Both the position numbers and the translations under genes were made by a program. Below, one piece after another: positions 42,027 through 50,853 of a stretch of 64,000 nucleotides of DNA (position 1 is the stretch's first letter; each line of letters opens with the position of its first letter). Source of the DNA: Flavobacteriales bacterium 33_180_T64 (lineage in GTDB: Bacteria; Bacteroidota; Bacteroidia; Flavobacteriales; Flavobacteriaceae); assembly GCA_002162685.1 (NCBI GenBank), contig MAAQ01000014.1, positions 186,001 through 250,000 of the forward strand, read 5' to 3'. The notes under the pieces are model-generated. The model saw nothing but the letters and a program-made list of their open reading frames with translations, had not been told where the DNA came from and did no database searches.

Positions 42027-43712
42027 ATGATTAAATCATACTGGAACAGAGGAAAAAAGCAAAAATTCATCACCATTTTTGTGAGTCTCATTTTACTCAT
42101 TGCTTTATTTGCATTTCGTGATGATTACCAACCTGTATTATTGTTTATAAGGAAATATATTTTTATAATTATATTGAGTTTGTTGGTTTTAATTTTAGGA
42201 CTTAAAAAATTCAGAAATACTGTAAGCACAGGAAGACGTTTCGGGATTTTAGGATTTTTATTTGGTTTTTTTGCTTTTATATATGTTGTAGGATGGCATT
42301 TGGAATTATATGATTATATGAAAACCTATAATGTGTTTAATGATCTTAATAAAGTTGAAATTAATGAATTGCCATTAACGCAAAATGAACGTATTCAGCC
42401 ATTACGAAATATTTTTACGATGGCAAATGAGAGTGTAGGAGAAACTAAAGATGTGTCATTACCACATTTAGTTCGAGTTGATAATGAAAATAAATGGACC
42501 ATGGCCATTCAGCCTTCAGAAAACTATACATTTCAACAAATTAGTGATAATACCGAAGAAGTTTTTTCCGTATCTAGTACAACGCCGTTTCCACGTTTTT
42601 CTAATGAAAATAGAATTTCAGTTACCTTTTCTATAGGAGAATCATTAAAATTTAGTCGCAATACGAACAATGCAGTTGTGCAACGTTTTAACCCTTGGAT
42701 GTTAGTTAATTACGAGCCAAGTGATACCTTTTATATGAAAAATGATTCAGGGCAATGGGTTCAAGTGGTGAGTTTAATTAAATGGAAAGGTTTTTTCTTT
42801 CCGTATCCAAGCTTTGGTGGTGTGATGGTGATTGAAAATGGGGAACATGATTTTAATGATTATTTAGAACGTATTGCGATTGGAAAGGGAACTTTTATTG
42901 CTCCAGAAGACATGAAAAACTATCCTTATCTCAATAAACAAAACACATTAGCAGAAGATGTATCGCAACTACAAGCAGAATCTTTAAAGTTTTTAGGCGG
43001 ATTTAGTGACCCTTTGCCATGGAATATGTCAACAGCAGTAAAAATTCCAGAAATGCCTAAAGATCAGAATCAGCAACCTTATGTTACCGATTTCGATTTT
43101 GCAGGTTCAGAAAGTGATGCTTTTAGTGGTTTGTATCATTGGTTTGGACTTGAGCCAATAGGTGATGAGAGAACCAGTTTAAGTTATAGTGTTTTTATTC
43201 CTGCAGATGGAACAGATAAACTATATTACTATGATCATGCTGCTAAAAAGCAAGGCTATGCAGGTGTTTCTGCAATGCCTCAAAAAGTAAAAGAATCAAA
43301 AAAAGAAATAGATTGGGACGCAAATACACCAACAGAATTTAGGCCATATATTAAAGATATCGCTGGTCGTAAACGTTTATTCTTTTTGGGAACTGTTTCG
43401 GCTATAAGTGAAACAAATTCAAAACAGTTTGATGGTTCAGCTACACCCGATTTGGTGTTAATTGATAGTGAATATCGTGATGTCATTTGGATTGATGTGA
43501 AACATCCGAGCACTTGGGATAAAGAAGTATATGATCAATTAGGTGAAGCGTGGCGAGCAAGTGAAGGTATTGGTTATTTCTATCAAGAAGAAATTACAGA
43601 TGAAGATTTGCAAAACGTTATAGACTCTATAACTGTGATACCTAAAGTTAATAAGAATTCTATAGAAATTGAAGCCTTGCAACGAAAGCTTGATTCTTTG
43701 AAGTCACTTTAG
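42027..43712 (+). CDS. Membrane protein with large extracytoplasmic domain, last gene of the AAA+ block
   Basis: A 561-residue protein with three N-terminal membrane helices (FITIFVSLILLIALFAF, IFIIILSLLVLILGL and FGILGFLFGFFAFIYVVGW) and a roughly 460-residue soluble part on the outer face. That part contains NRISVTFSIGESLKF, FFPYPSFGGVMVIENG and FRPYIKDIAGRKRLFFLGTV, and ends in a short coiled coil (SIEIEALQRKLDSL). I recognise no family. It follows the smaller membrane protein by 94 bases including a REP-like hairpin. A hairpin terminator lies beyond its stop, closing the block. Confidence 0.78.
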   Translation: MIKSYWNRGKKQKFITIFVSLILLIALFAFRDDYQPVLLFIRKYIFIIILSLLVLILGLKKFRNTVSTGRRFGILGFLFGFFAFIYVVGWHLELYDYMKTYNVFNDLNKVEINELPLTQNERIQPLRNIFTMANESVGETKDVSLPHLVRVDNENKWTMAIQPSENYTFQQISDNTEEVFSVSSTTPFPRFSNENRISVTFSIGESLKFSRNTNNAVVQRFNPWMLVNYEPSDTFYMKNDSGQWVQVVSLIKWKGFFFPYPSFGGVMVIENGEHDFNDYLERIAIGKGTFIAPEDMKNYPYLNKQNTLAEDVSQLQAESLKFLGGFSDPLPWNMSTAVKIPEMPKDQNQQPYVTDFDFAGSESDAFSGLYHWFGLEPIGDERTSLSYSVFIPADGTDKLYYYDHAAKKQGYAGVSAMPQKVKESKKEIDWDANTPTEFRPYIKDIAGRKRLFFLGTVSAISETNSKQFDGSATPDLVLIDSEYRDVIWIDVKHPSTWDKEVYDQLGEAWRASEGIGYFYQEEITDEDLQNVIDSITVIPKVNKNSIEIEALQRKLDSLKSL

Positions 43713-43749
43713 ATCTTTTAGGATAAAAAAATAATGATTCTTTAAAAGT

Positions 43750-43784
43750 AAGAGCTATCCAATTTAATTAGATAGCTCTTTGTT
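43750..43784. terminator. Terminator between the AAA+ block and the converging lipoprotein gene
   Basis: AAGAGCTATC (43750-43759) pairs perfectly with GATAGCTCTT (43771-43780), then TGTTT. The 10-bp stem could serve both converging genes. Confidence 0.7.
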
Positions 43785-43790
43785 TATAAT

Positions 43791-45254
43791 TTACTGTGCA
43801 TAACCAAAGGTAAAACTAAAATCGGTAGAAATATGTACCGTATCCTTTGCTGTAGTTACGTATTGAATGCCTGCAAAATTATGACAACTTATACAAGAAG
43901 AGCTTTCTTGCATATACGTTTCAGCGGTTGTATTTCCTAAATAAAACGGCGCATTAATTTTTACAGCTGGAGGTGTCCCATCTGAAGGTACCATCCATTG
44001 TGTTCCTACTAACTTATAGTTTGCAAAAACAGATTCTAGTGAGGTTAGTTTAGATTGCCAAATAGTATTCAACTGCTCAGTACAATAATAAATTGGATAT
44101 ACACGTGTAACCTGTGTTCCAAAATGCTTTCCTACAGCTTCTCCTGGTATTGTTGTAGCATAAGGTTCGGCATAAGGTGCTACAGTATTCCATACATAAA
44201 CTGTGTCTTTAGATTTAGTAATATCTCTAGGGAGAACATGACTTGGAGGCTGGTTTACAGGACAATTTAAACATTCAGAATTATAAAAAGACCAGTTTGT
44301 TTCTTGATCTGTTTGTGCTTGTTGAACATTGACAGGAACATTATCAATATGTTCAAATGTGCTCCATATCCAATTATCAAATTCTTCTGTTTTTCTGATG
44401 ATGTGTAAGCCGACAAGTCCTATAGTGCAATTAAAAGTAAAGGATTGACCAGTAACACTATTTTCTGAAGCGACATAAATAGTAGCATTTTGAGTATAGT
44501 ATTTATTTAAATCATCGCCTTTGTCTGCTTCTAAAATTCTCCAACTGGCTTTAATTTCAATAGCTCCAGGACTATTACTATTTTGAACAGGTAATTCTAT
44601 TGAAGATTTAGATTTGTAATAGTCATAAATACCTTTTTTTGTATTTAAATTATTCTCTGTTATAAATTTTTCCTCTATAGGATTCATTTTCACTTCATAA
44701 ACTACAAAATTTAAATTTTTATCGATAAGCGGATAATTATCTGCTTCAACAAATCCTGATAACTGTACAGGATCAGAAGTCTTAGACGTTTGTGATAAAA
44801 TTTTAGATGAAGACCTGCTAGATTTTAAATCTTGTAAGGCCTTAGTATTTGTATTAAATACTTTTGAAGCATTAGTGTAGTGTTCCCATACACGTAAAGA
44901 ATCTTTATAATTTGTGAAATTAGATCCTAAAGGTTTACCTGAGGTATCTGCTGGCCAATTTAAGGCCACAAAACTTTGCCAAGAGAAATTGTCAAATGAA
45001 GGCTGAATGTCTGGCGCTAGTACCGATGAATATCCATTTTGAAATTGACCGTTAAGACTTCCTAAAAAATAGACTTCTAATGGTAGTTGAGAACAAAACT
45101 CATCTTTTTTGTCTTCACAAAACCGAATGGAATCTAATGTTGGACAAGCATTTGTTAAAATGGGATCTGAGGATGCAACATAACCAATTTGTTGGGATTT
45201 ATTATTGCATGCTAAAAGGCAAACCAATAATAATAACATAAGTGTGTTTTTCAT
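43791..45254 (-). CDS. Lipoprotein with a C-terminal CXXCH (cytochrome c-type) motif
   Basis: A 487-residue lipoprotein (signal NTLMLLLLVCLLAC with the lipidated Cys at the end). The body, WQSFVALNWPADTSGKPLG and later FEHIDNVPVN, is a domain seen in secreted proteins of several phyla with no settled function. Near the end, SSSCISCHNFAGIQ (43881-43898) holds one CXXCH haem-attachment motif; a second pair, CLNC, is present without the following His. The protein may therefore carry a single covalent haem in the periplasm, or the motif may be structural. It stands alone. Confidence 0.75.
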   Translation of the reverse strand: MKNTLMLLLLVCLLACNNKSQQIGYVASSDPILTNACPTLDSIRFCEDKKDEFCSQLPLEVYFLGSLNGQFQNGYSSVLAPDIQPSFDNFSWQSFVALNWPADTSGKPLGSNFTNYKDSLRVWEHYTNASKVFNTNTKALQDLKSSRSSSKILSQTSKTSDPVQLSGFVEADNYPLIDKNLNFVVYEVKMNPIEEKFITENNLNTKKGIYDYYKSKSSIELPVQNSNSPGAIEIKASWRILEADKGDDLNKYYTQNATIYVASENSVTGQSFTFNCTIGLVGLHIIRKTEEFDNWIWSTFEHIDNVPVNVQQAQTDQETNWSFYNSECLNCPVNQPPSHVLPRDITKSKDTVYVWNTVAPYAEPYATTIPGEAVGKHFGTQVTRVYPIYYCTEQLNTIWQSKLTSLESVFANYKLVGTQWMVPSDGTPPAVKINAPFYLGNTTAETYMQESSSCISCHNFAGIQYVTTAKDTVHISTDFSFTFGYAQ

Positions 45255-45378
45255 AATATATAATGAGTTGATTAGTTTTTTATAAACTTAAAAAGACTTC
45301 AGTAGTTATTTATACGTAGAAATACCTGAATTATAGTGTAACAAAAATGATAAGCCAGACCTATAAATAAAGTCAATT

Positions 45379-45873
45379 ATGGCAGGTTATATGGGTTTGG
45401 GTATGGCGTCTTGGATATACAAACAGCGTCCAAGAAAACCTTTTTCAAAAAGAAAAAGTAAGCCAACATGTAATACTTTACCGTCTTATAATAGGACATT
45501 TAAATTACAGCCTTCTAAAAAATCCAATGACTTATATATTATTATAAGTGTACTGTTGTTAGGGTTGCTTTTTTTTAGTTTAAGTTTTAAAATTCCTCAA
45601 TTTATTGATTATTCAAATACGCTTAATGCTAAAAAACAAGAACGTATAGAAAGGAATAATACTGCTGCATTTCAATTTTTAATGAACTCGGGTCTTAGTA
45701 GACTTAGAGGGAATAATTATATTGGAGCGTATTCTGAGTTTAAACTAGCTCATGACATATATCCGAATAATGAATTTCTAAATCAATTAATAATTGAAAC
45801 CTTAAGTGCTTTATGTGAGAATGACAATGCCTATTGCGATGATCTCGAATTCAAACTAAAGAACACACTATAA
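45379..45873 (+). CDS. Hypothetical single-helix membrane protein with TPR-like segment
   Basis: A 164-residue protein: a basic N-terminal cytoplasmic part (KQRPRKPFSKRKSKP), one membrane helix (LYIIISVLLLGLLFFSLSF, about residues 52-70) and an extracytoplasmic helical part with a TPR-like repeat (GLSRLRGNNYIGAYSEFKLA, HDIYPNNEFLNQL). The family is unknown. Its 3' end overlaps the converging MarR-GNAT gene by 6 bases. Confidence 0.65.
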   Translation: MAGYMGLGMASWIYKQRPRKPFSKRKSKPTCNTLPSYNRTFKLQPSKKSNDLYIIISVLLLGLLFFSLSFKIPQFIDYSNTLNAKKQERIERNNTAAFQFLMNSGLSRLRGNNYIGAYSEFKLAHDIYPNNEFLNQLIIETLSALCENDNAYCDDLEFKLKNTL

Positions 45874-46815
45874 TTTTAATTCCATTTTAATATCACTACG
45901 TTTATAAGGAGAGTTTGTCTCTACAGGAATTTCAATAAATCCATACTTTCTATAAATATAAATGGCATTCTCTAACTTAGTGTTAGAGTAGAGTAGAAGT
46001 GATTTTGAATGTTGAGTTTTTGAAAAATCTATACAATGTTGCATCAGTTTTTGTCCAATTTTTAATCCACGGAAGTTCGGTGATACAGCCATTTTTGTAA
46101 GCTCAAAAACTCTGGACTCATTTATTGGCATGAGTGCAACAGTCCCGACAACTGATCCTTTATATTTAGCGAAAAAGATATAACCACCTTTGTTTATAAT
46201 ATATTTTTCAGGATCACTTAATACTTCATGGTCATAATCTTCAACATAAAAATAGGTTTTTAACCACTCTATATTTAAATCATAAAAATGATTTTTATAC
46301 TCCTTTTTATAATTGCCTATAATTAAATCATTTGTTCCCGTATTTAGGCTTTCGATAACCTTTGTACTAAAACTTGTTTTCATAAATTGAGTTTCTAATT
46401 TGTTTAAATGCTCTATTAAAGATTCAGAAGAAAATCTGGTATAGGTCTTTATTGTAACTTCGATTTGTTCCCAAATAGGTTTAAGTTTTAATAGTTCTGA
46501 TCTTCCTTTTTTTGATAATTTGATTATTTTTTTACGCTTATCTAATTCATTAAAATTTAGACTTACCAAGTCTTTAAGAATAAGTTTATTAATAGTTTGT
46601 GTTATAGCGGGCTGTGATAACCTTAGAGCGTCTTTAATTTCAGTATTAGTTACTCCTTTTTTATTTGCTATTATTTTAAAAGCCGGGAATAGATAAGGAT
46701 CAAAATCTATATTATAATAATCGTAAACTAATTGAGTCTCTTTCATTATATAATCGCTGACACGTTTTAACCGTGATCCTAAACCTATTTCTCCAAAACC
46801 TTGTAAAGCATCCAT
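45868..46815 (-). CDS. MarR-type regulator fused to a GNAT acetyltransferase
   Basis: A 315-residue two-domain protein. Residues about 1-145 are a MarR winged helix (NKKGVTNTEIKDALRLSQPA then ITQTINKLILKDLV). Residues about 165-315 are a GNAT domain with the acetyl-CoA loop VSPNFRGLKIGQKLMQHC and the late motif YRKYGFIEIPVE. Such fusions are widespread; the acetyltransferase half may act as a sensor or modify a small molecule whose genes the MarR half controls. The promoter is TTG-19-TAAATTTG with two palindromes (46831-46842 and 46857-46871), which suggests autoregulation. Confidence 0.88.
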   Translation of the reverse strand: MDALQGFGEIGLGSRLKRVSDYIMKETQLVYDYYNIDFDPYLFPAFKIIANKKGVTNTEIKDALRLSQPAITQTINKLILKDLVSLNFNELDKRKKIIKLSKKGRSELLKLKPIWEQIEVTIKTYTRFSSESLIEHLNKLETQFMKTSFSTKVIESLNTGTNDLIIGNYKKEYKNHFYDLNIEWLKTYFYVEDYDHEVLSDPEKYIINKGGYIFFAKYKGSVVGTVALMPINESRVFELTKMAVSPNFRGLKIGQKLMQHCIDFSKTQHSKSLLLYSNTKLENAIYIYRKYGFIEIPVETNSPYKRSDIKMELKL

Positions 46816-46830
46816 AACATTAGTATTTAT

Positions 46831-46842
46831 ATAAGTACTTAT
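46831..46842. promoter_or_regulatory. Palindrome ATAAGTACTTAT in the leader of the MarR-GNAT gene
   Basis: A perfect 12-bp palindrome lying at the predicted transcription start, between the -7 element and the start codon. Confidence 0.5.
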
Positions 46843-46843
46843 G

Positions 46844-46873
46844 CAAATTTAATTAAGATTAATCATTAATCAA
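46844..46873 (-). promoter_or_regulatory. Promoter of the MarR-GNAT gene with an internal palindrome
   Basis: On the minus strand TTG (46871-46873) and TAAATTTG (46844-46851) are 19 bases apart. The spacer holds the inverted repeat GATTAAT-C-ATTAATC (46857-46871), placed to block polymerase when bound. Confidence 0.6.
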
Positions 46874-46889
46874 AATTATGACTATATAT

Positions 46890-47906
46890 TTATGATTTTG
46901 CTCTAATAAAATCGGTAATAAGATAGGTGATGAGTTTACCTACTTGAGTTTCAGTTTCTGGTGTTGGAGCGGCTTCACATATATGTAAATAAGTAGCATG
47001 TTCATGCTTTGCAATATAATTTACAAATTGTCTTGCTTGATTTGTAGTAAATCCACTAGGTGTCATAGCACTACTAGGTATATTTTGTATAGCGTCACAA
47101 TCAATTTCTAAACCGAAATTTGATGATGATATATGATCCAAAGCACGTTGCATTTGAGATTTGAATTTTAATTCCTTTCTAATTGAAATGGCTTCAAATG
47201 TATTGTATGTGATGGATTTTAATTTATCTAGGGTTTTAAAAATAGTATCTGAAGTATAATTTTCATGTAGACCAAAAATAAAATAGTTTTTTAGAAACCC
47301 TTCGGCATAAGCATAACTAAAACCATTACCACTATGACGACCTTCCTCAGCTCTAAAATCGTGATGTGCATCAAAATTGATAACATTAATAGGCTTCTTT
47401 AACGCTAGTGCTGTTCCTTTAATATTTCCGTAGGCATTATTATGTCCACCTCCAATAATGATAGGTGTTTTTCCTGCGCTTACAATTTGTGATACTAAAA
47501 ATGTAACGGTATCATCTATATGTGATACAAGTTTTCTCGCTTTTGTAATATCTTTTTTACTAGTTTGATCAAATTTTTGAACTTTCTTTTGATACGATTC
47601 AAAACTTAGATGACCTAATATTAAAACTTTTTTTGGATGTGTATGCGCATTACTTTGTGTGTTTAACAAAATTTTAATGGCTGCATCCCAGGCATTATAA
47701 GTTCCTGTATTTCCATGATTTGCAAAGACACCTACATCTTCTTTTATTCCAAAAATGACATAGGTAACGTCTAATTTTAACAATTGTTCGTATATATCAT
47801 TGAAGTTGGAAAGTAACAAGATATGTTCTCCAAATTTGGTCTCTTTAGGACGTTTGTTCAGAATTGATTTTAATTCTGAACTTGTAAAAGGTTTTAAGTG
47901 TTCCAT
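46890..47906 (-). CDS. hutG: Formimidoylglutamase (arginase/ureohydrolase family)
   Basis: A 338-residue binuclear manganese enzyme. The metal ligands are in IIIGGGHNNAYG, VINFDAHHDFR and LEIDCDAIQN; RHSGNGFSYAYAEG is the substrate loop. It is closest in look to the HutG branch, which hydrolyses N-formimidoyl-glutamate to glutamate and formamide at the end of histidine breakdown, and hutI lies 1.6 kb away, supporting this call over arginase or agmatinase. The start ATG 47906 is preferred to two TTG codons directly before it. Confidence 0.85.
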   Translation of the reverse strand: MEHLKPFTSSELKSILNKRPKETKFGEHILLLSNFNDIYEQLLKLDVTYVIFGIKEDVGVFANHGNTGTYNAWDAAIKILLNTQSNAHTHPKKVLILGHLSFESYQKKVQKFDQTSKKDITKARKLVSHIDDTVTFLVSQIVSAGKTPIIIGGGHNNAYGNIKGTALALKKPINVINFDAHHDFRAEEGRHSGNGFSYAYAEGFLKNYFIFGLHENYTSDTIFKTLDKLKSITYNTFEAISIRKELKFKSQMQRALDHISSSNFGLEIDCDAIQNIPSSAMTPSGFTTNQARQFVNYIAKHEHATYLHICEAAPTPETETQVGKLITYLITDFIRAKS

Positions 47907-48017
47907 CAACAAAATTGATTAATTTTGATGTAATAAAAGTACTGTTTTTTTATGGTCAGCTTCAAATAAAATTGAAAGAATTAACGTTTAAAAAATAACT
48001 AGAAACAAAAGTAGCTT

Positions 48018-48899
48018 ATGGAAAATTCAAATGGTAAGAGTACAGGATTAAAAATAGCTTTAGGAATTCTATTAGCATTATTTTTAGGTACAGGGTTTTA
48101 TACTTCAAAATTGTACAAAGAGAAAAAAGATAATGAAGCAACTCTAACGAGAGAGAAGGAGCAAGTTATGGCAGATTTAAGCTCAATGGCTAAACAATAT
48201 GATGTTGCTATTGGTGAAAATGAAGTTGCTAATGATAAACTATTAGATGCTAGAGGTCGTATTCAAGGCTTGATGGATTCATTAAAAATATCTCAAAATA
48301 GTGTAAATAGCTTATGGAGATACAAGAAAAAGTTTTTAGCATTGCAAGAAGAAATGGATGTGATTTTGGAAGAAAATGATAAGCTTAAAGTTGAAAACTC
48401 GTTACTAGCAACTACATTAGATAGTACTAATGTACAATTAGCAGAGCGAACGGTTTTTACAGATTCACTTTTAGTACAAAACACACAATTAGCTGAAGTT
48501 GTTGAAAATGCTGCAGTATTACAAACAGTAGGTCTTAAAGGATTTGGTGTGATTGAGAGAAATTCTGGTAAACTAATCCCAACAGAAAGAGCAACACGTA
48601 GTGACAAGATTAGAGTCTGTTATACTGTTGCTAAAAATGCTTTAGTAGGAGCAGGAGATAAAGAGTTATACGTTCAGGTATTAGATCCAAAAAATAATGT
48701 ATTAGGAGCTAATGAACAAATTCAATTTGAAGAGACGATATTAAACTACAGTTTGGTAAGTAAGTTTAATTATGAAAATAGAAACTTAGATATTTGCGAG
48801 TTTGTAGCTCCAAATGATGAGTTTGAAAAAGGCCGTTACATTGTTAACGTGTTTAATAATAAAGAATTAATTTCTTCTTCAGAGTTTACTTTGAGGTAA
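48018..48899 (+). CDS. Hypothetical membrane-anchored coiled-coil protein
   Basis: A 293-residue protein with a single N-terminal membrane helix (LKIALGILLALFLGTGFYTS), a long coiled coil (residues about 31-160, e.g. ALQEEMDVILEENDKLKVEN), and a C-terminal beta domain (KIRVCYTVAKNALVGAGDKE, LYVQVLDPKNNVLG). The build suits an inner-membrane protein reaching into the periplasm. It is common in flavobacteria by general look, but I do not know its role. A strong terminator follows. Confidence 0.7.
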   Translation: MENSNGKSTGLKIALGILLALFLGTGFYTSKLYKEKKDNEATLTREKEQVMADLSSMAKQYDVAIGENEVANDKLLDARGRIQGLMDSLKISQNSVNSLWRYKKKFLALQEEMDVILEENDKLKVENSLLATTLDSTNVQLAERTVFTDSLLVQNTQLAEVVENAAVLQTVGLKGFGVIERNSGKLIPTERATRSDKIRVCYTVAKNALVGAGDKELYVQVLDPKNNVLGANEQIQFEETILNYSLVSKFNYENRNLDICEFVAPNDEFEKGRYIVNVFNNKELISSSEFTLR

Positions 48900-48923
48900 G
48901 TAGTATAGACGGTTAAGTTTATA

Positions 48924-48964
48924 TCCGAAAGCTCATTATTCATTGAGCTTTCGGATTTTTTTTT
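48924..48964 (+). terminator. Intrinsic terminator after the coiled-coil membrane gene
   Basis: TCCGAAAGCTCA (48924-48935) pairs with TGAGCTTTCGGA (48944-48955), a 12-bp stem followed by nine T. Confidence 0.9.
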
Positions 48965-49526
48965 ATTCTGAAATAGCTATAATACAAGACTCTCTGATAT
49001 TCCAAAGGTCTTCAAAGCTTAAGTGGAGTTGTTCTTTTTTAATCCACGTTTTCAAAAATGTTTGGTGTAGATTGATTTTATAATTTCCAATTTGTTCAGG
49101 TGAAATAGCATTCTCATACAATAGCGTGTTTCTAAATGAGGTATGGTTTTCTGTTCCAAACGTGATATCTAAGAGGTTATTACAATGCTTTAAATAGCAA
49201 TGCGCTTCAGGAATATATTTAAGATGATTAGCTTTTAAAATGGACGCTATTTTTGGTGTATTTATAGCATTCATTTTAAAAATACCTAAGTAAAGTTTTA
49301 AAGCGTCGAAATTATTTTCTAAAGCAATTGCTTTTAAAAAAGCATGTTTTGTAGCACAAGTCCCTTTATTTTCTTTTAAAACAAGAGTATAATCACCACG
49401 GTTAGAATTTCTTCCGTAGGGCAACTGTTTGATGTAATTAAAAAGCGAATCAAAATCTGTATGTCCTTTTTCGATACATAATTTTGAAAGCGAATGTCTT
49501 TTGGATAGCTTAAAATTTTTGTCCAT
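48963..49526 (-). CDS. Transglutaminase-like protein overlapping hutI
   Basis: A 187-residue cytosolic protein. GDYTLVLKENKGTCATKHAF then LKAIALENN has the look of a transglutaminase-like core with the Cys nucleophile in GTCATKH, and candidate His and Asp partners follow in EAHCYLKHCNNLLDITFG. The substrate is unknown; peptidase or amidase activity is possible. The ATG at 49526 lies 17 bases inside the end of hutI, so it is translated from the same message; longer frames further upstream run through hutI coding sequence and are rejected. Confidence 0.7.
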   Translation of the reverse strand: MDKNFKLSKRHSLSKLCIEKGHTDFDSLFNYIKQLPYGRNSNRGDYTLVLKENKGTCATKHAFLKAIALENNFDALKLYLGIFKMNAINTPKIASILKANHLKYIPEAHCYLKHCNNLLDITFGTENHTSFRNTLLYENAISPEQIGNYKINLHQTFLKTWIKKEQLHLSFEDLWNIRESCIIAISE

Positions 49527-50745
49527 TAATAATAACAGTATCGATATTGTTATCACCAAAAGCATATGGTAAATGGTGATAGCTTGGAATGTCTTTAGTA
49601 ATGATAAGGTTTGCTTTTTTTCCTCTAGAAATGCTTCCGTAGAGATTAGAAATTCCCATCGCATAAGCACCATTAATTGTAGCAGCATTAATAGCTTCTT
49701 CGGGAGTTAGTTTCATTTTTATACATGCAGAAGCAACTACAAAATTCATATTTCCGCTAGGTGTAGAACCTGGATTATAGTCTGTAGCTAATGCTAGAGG
49801 TAAGCCTGCATCTATAATATCACGACCAGGTGTATATGGAATACTCAAAAAATATGAGCAAGAAGGTAATGCAACTGGCATTGTATTTGAGTTTTTTAAT
49901 ATCGAAATATCTTCAGGGTTGAGCTCTTCAAGATGATCAACAGATAGGGCATTATATTTGACACCAAGAGCAACTCCTCCAAAAGCATTAAATTGGTTGA
50001 CATGTATTTTAGGAATTAAACGATGTGCAATTGCTGCTTTTAAAATACGTTCGGTATCTTTTAAATCGAAATATCCTTTTTCACAAAACACATCAATATA
50101 TTCAGCTAGTTCTTCTTTTGCAACTTTAGGAATCATTTCATTAACAACCACATCAATAAACCCTTCTTTATTGTCTTTGTAGTTTTTAGGAATCGCATGA
50201 GCGGCTAATAACGTTGGTTTAACTTTAATTGGAAAGTCTTTTTTTAAGCGCTTAATTACGCGAAGCATTTTTAACTCTGCATCAACTGTTAGTCCATAAC
50301 CAGATTTAATTTCGATGGCTCCTGTACCTAATGTTATACTATTCTTTAAACGTTTTGAAGCCTGTTTGTATAGCTCATCTTCTGATGTGTTTTGTAGTTT
50401 TTCTGCTGAATTTAAAATTCCACCACCACGATTAGCAATAGCTTCGTAAGACAACCCATTTATACGATCAACAAATTCTTGTGTTCTATCACCTGCGTAA
50501 ACAATATGCGTATGAGAATCGCACCAGGTTGGTAATACAATTTTGCCAGTAGCATCTATAATTTCATCAACTTCTATAGGACTATAATCATCCATATGGC
50601 CATATTCTATAATAGTATCATGCTCTATTAAAACATAAGCATTTTTAATTATAGGTAGTGTTTTCATATCATCACCTCTTACTATAGTGACATTAGTTTC
50701 TCTAACTTGAAGTAGTTCTTTGATATTTTTAATTAGTAAAGTCAT
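49510..50745 (-). CDS. hutI: Imidazolonepropionase
   Basis: A 411-residue amidohydrolase that opens imidazolone propionate to N-formimidoyl-glutamate, the third step of histidine degradation. Metal-binding CDSHTHIVYAGDR, the substrate segment RINGLSYEAIANRGGGI, KSGYGL, HVNQFNAFGGV and the late Asp in LATDYNPGSTPSG are all present and diagnostic. HutU and HutH are not in the window; hutG lies 1.6 kb downstream beyond two other genes. It is the first gene of a unit with the transglutaminase-like gene. Confidence 0.93.
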   Translation of the reverse strand: MTLLIKNIKELLQVRETNVTIVRGDDMKTLPIIKNAYVLIEHDTIIEYGHMDDYSPIEVDEIIDATGKIVLPTWCDSHTHIVYAGDRTQEFVDRINGLSYEAIANRGGGILNSAEKLQNTSEDELYKQASKRLKNSITLGTGAIEIKSGYGLTVDAELKMLRVIKRLKKDFPIKVKPTLLAAHAIPKNYKDNKEGFIDVVVNEMIPKVAKEELAEYIDVFCEKGYFDLKDTERILKAAIAHRLIPKIHVNQFNAFGGVALGVKYNALSVDHLEELNPEDISILKNSNTMPVALPSCSYFLSIPYTPGRDIIDAGLPLALATDYNPGSTPSGNMNFVVASACIKMKLTPEEAINAATINGAYAMGISNLYGSISRGKKANLIITKDIPSYHHLPYAFGDNNIDTVIINGQKF

Positions 50746-50796
50746 ATAAAAGGCTTGTGAGCCATAAATTTAATAAAAATAACACTCTATAAAATA

Positions 50797-50835
50797 AAAA
50801 AAGCTGCCATAGATCATATAGAGGCAGCTTTTTTT
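50797..50835 (-). terminator. Terminator of the T9SS-sorted FG-GAP gene
   Basis: AGCTGCC (50802-50808) and GGCAGCT (50823-50829) pair, flanked by A- and T-runs, so it works for the minus-strand gene ending at 50854 and possibly both ways. Confidence 0.85.
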
Positions 50836-50853
50836 ATAGTATTAGAAAGTAAC

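Noticed and set aside
48963-49688. Longer version of the transglutaminase-like protein starting at 49688
   Set aside because: The extra 54 residues are hydrophobic translation of the hutI coding region in another frame; the conserved part begins at ATG 49526.
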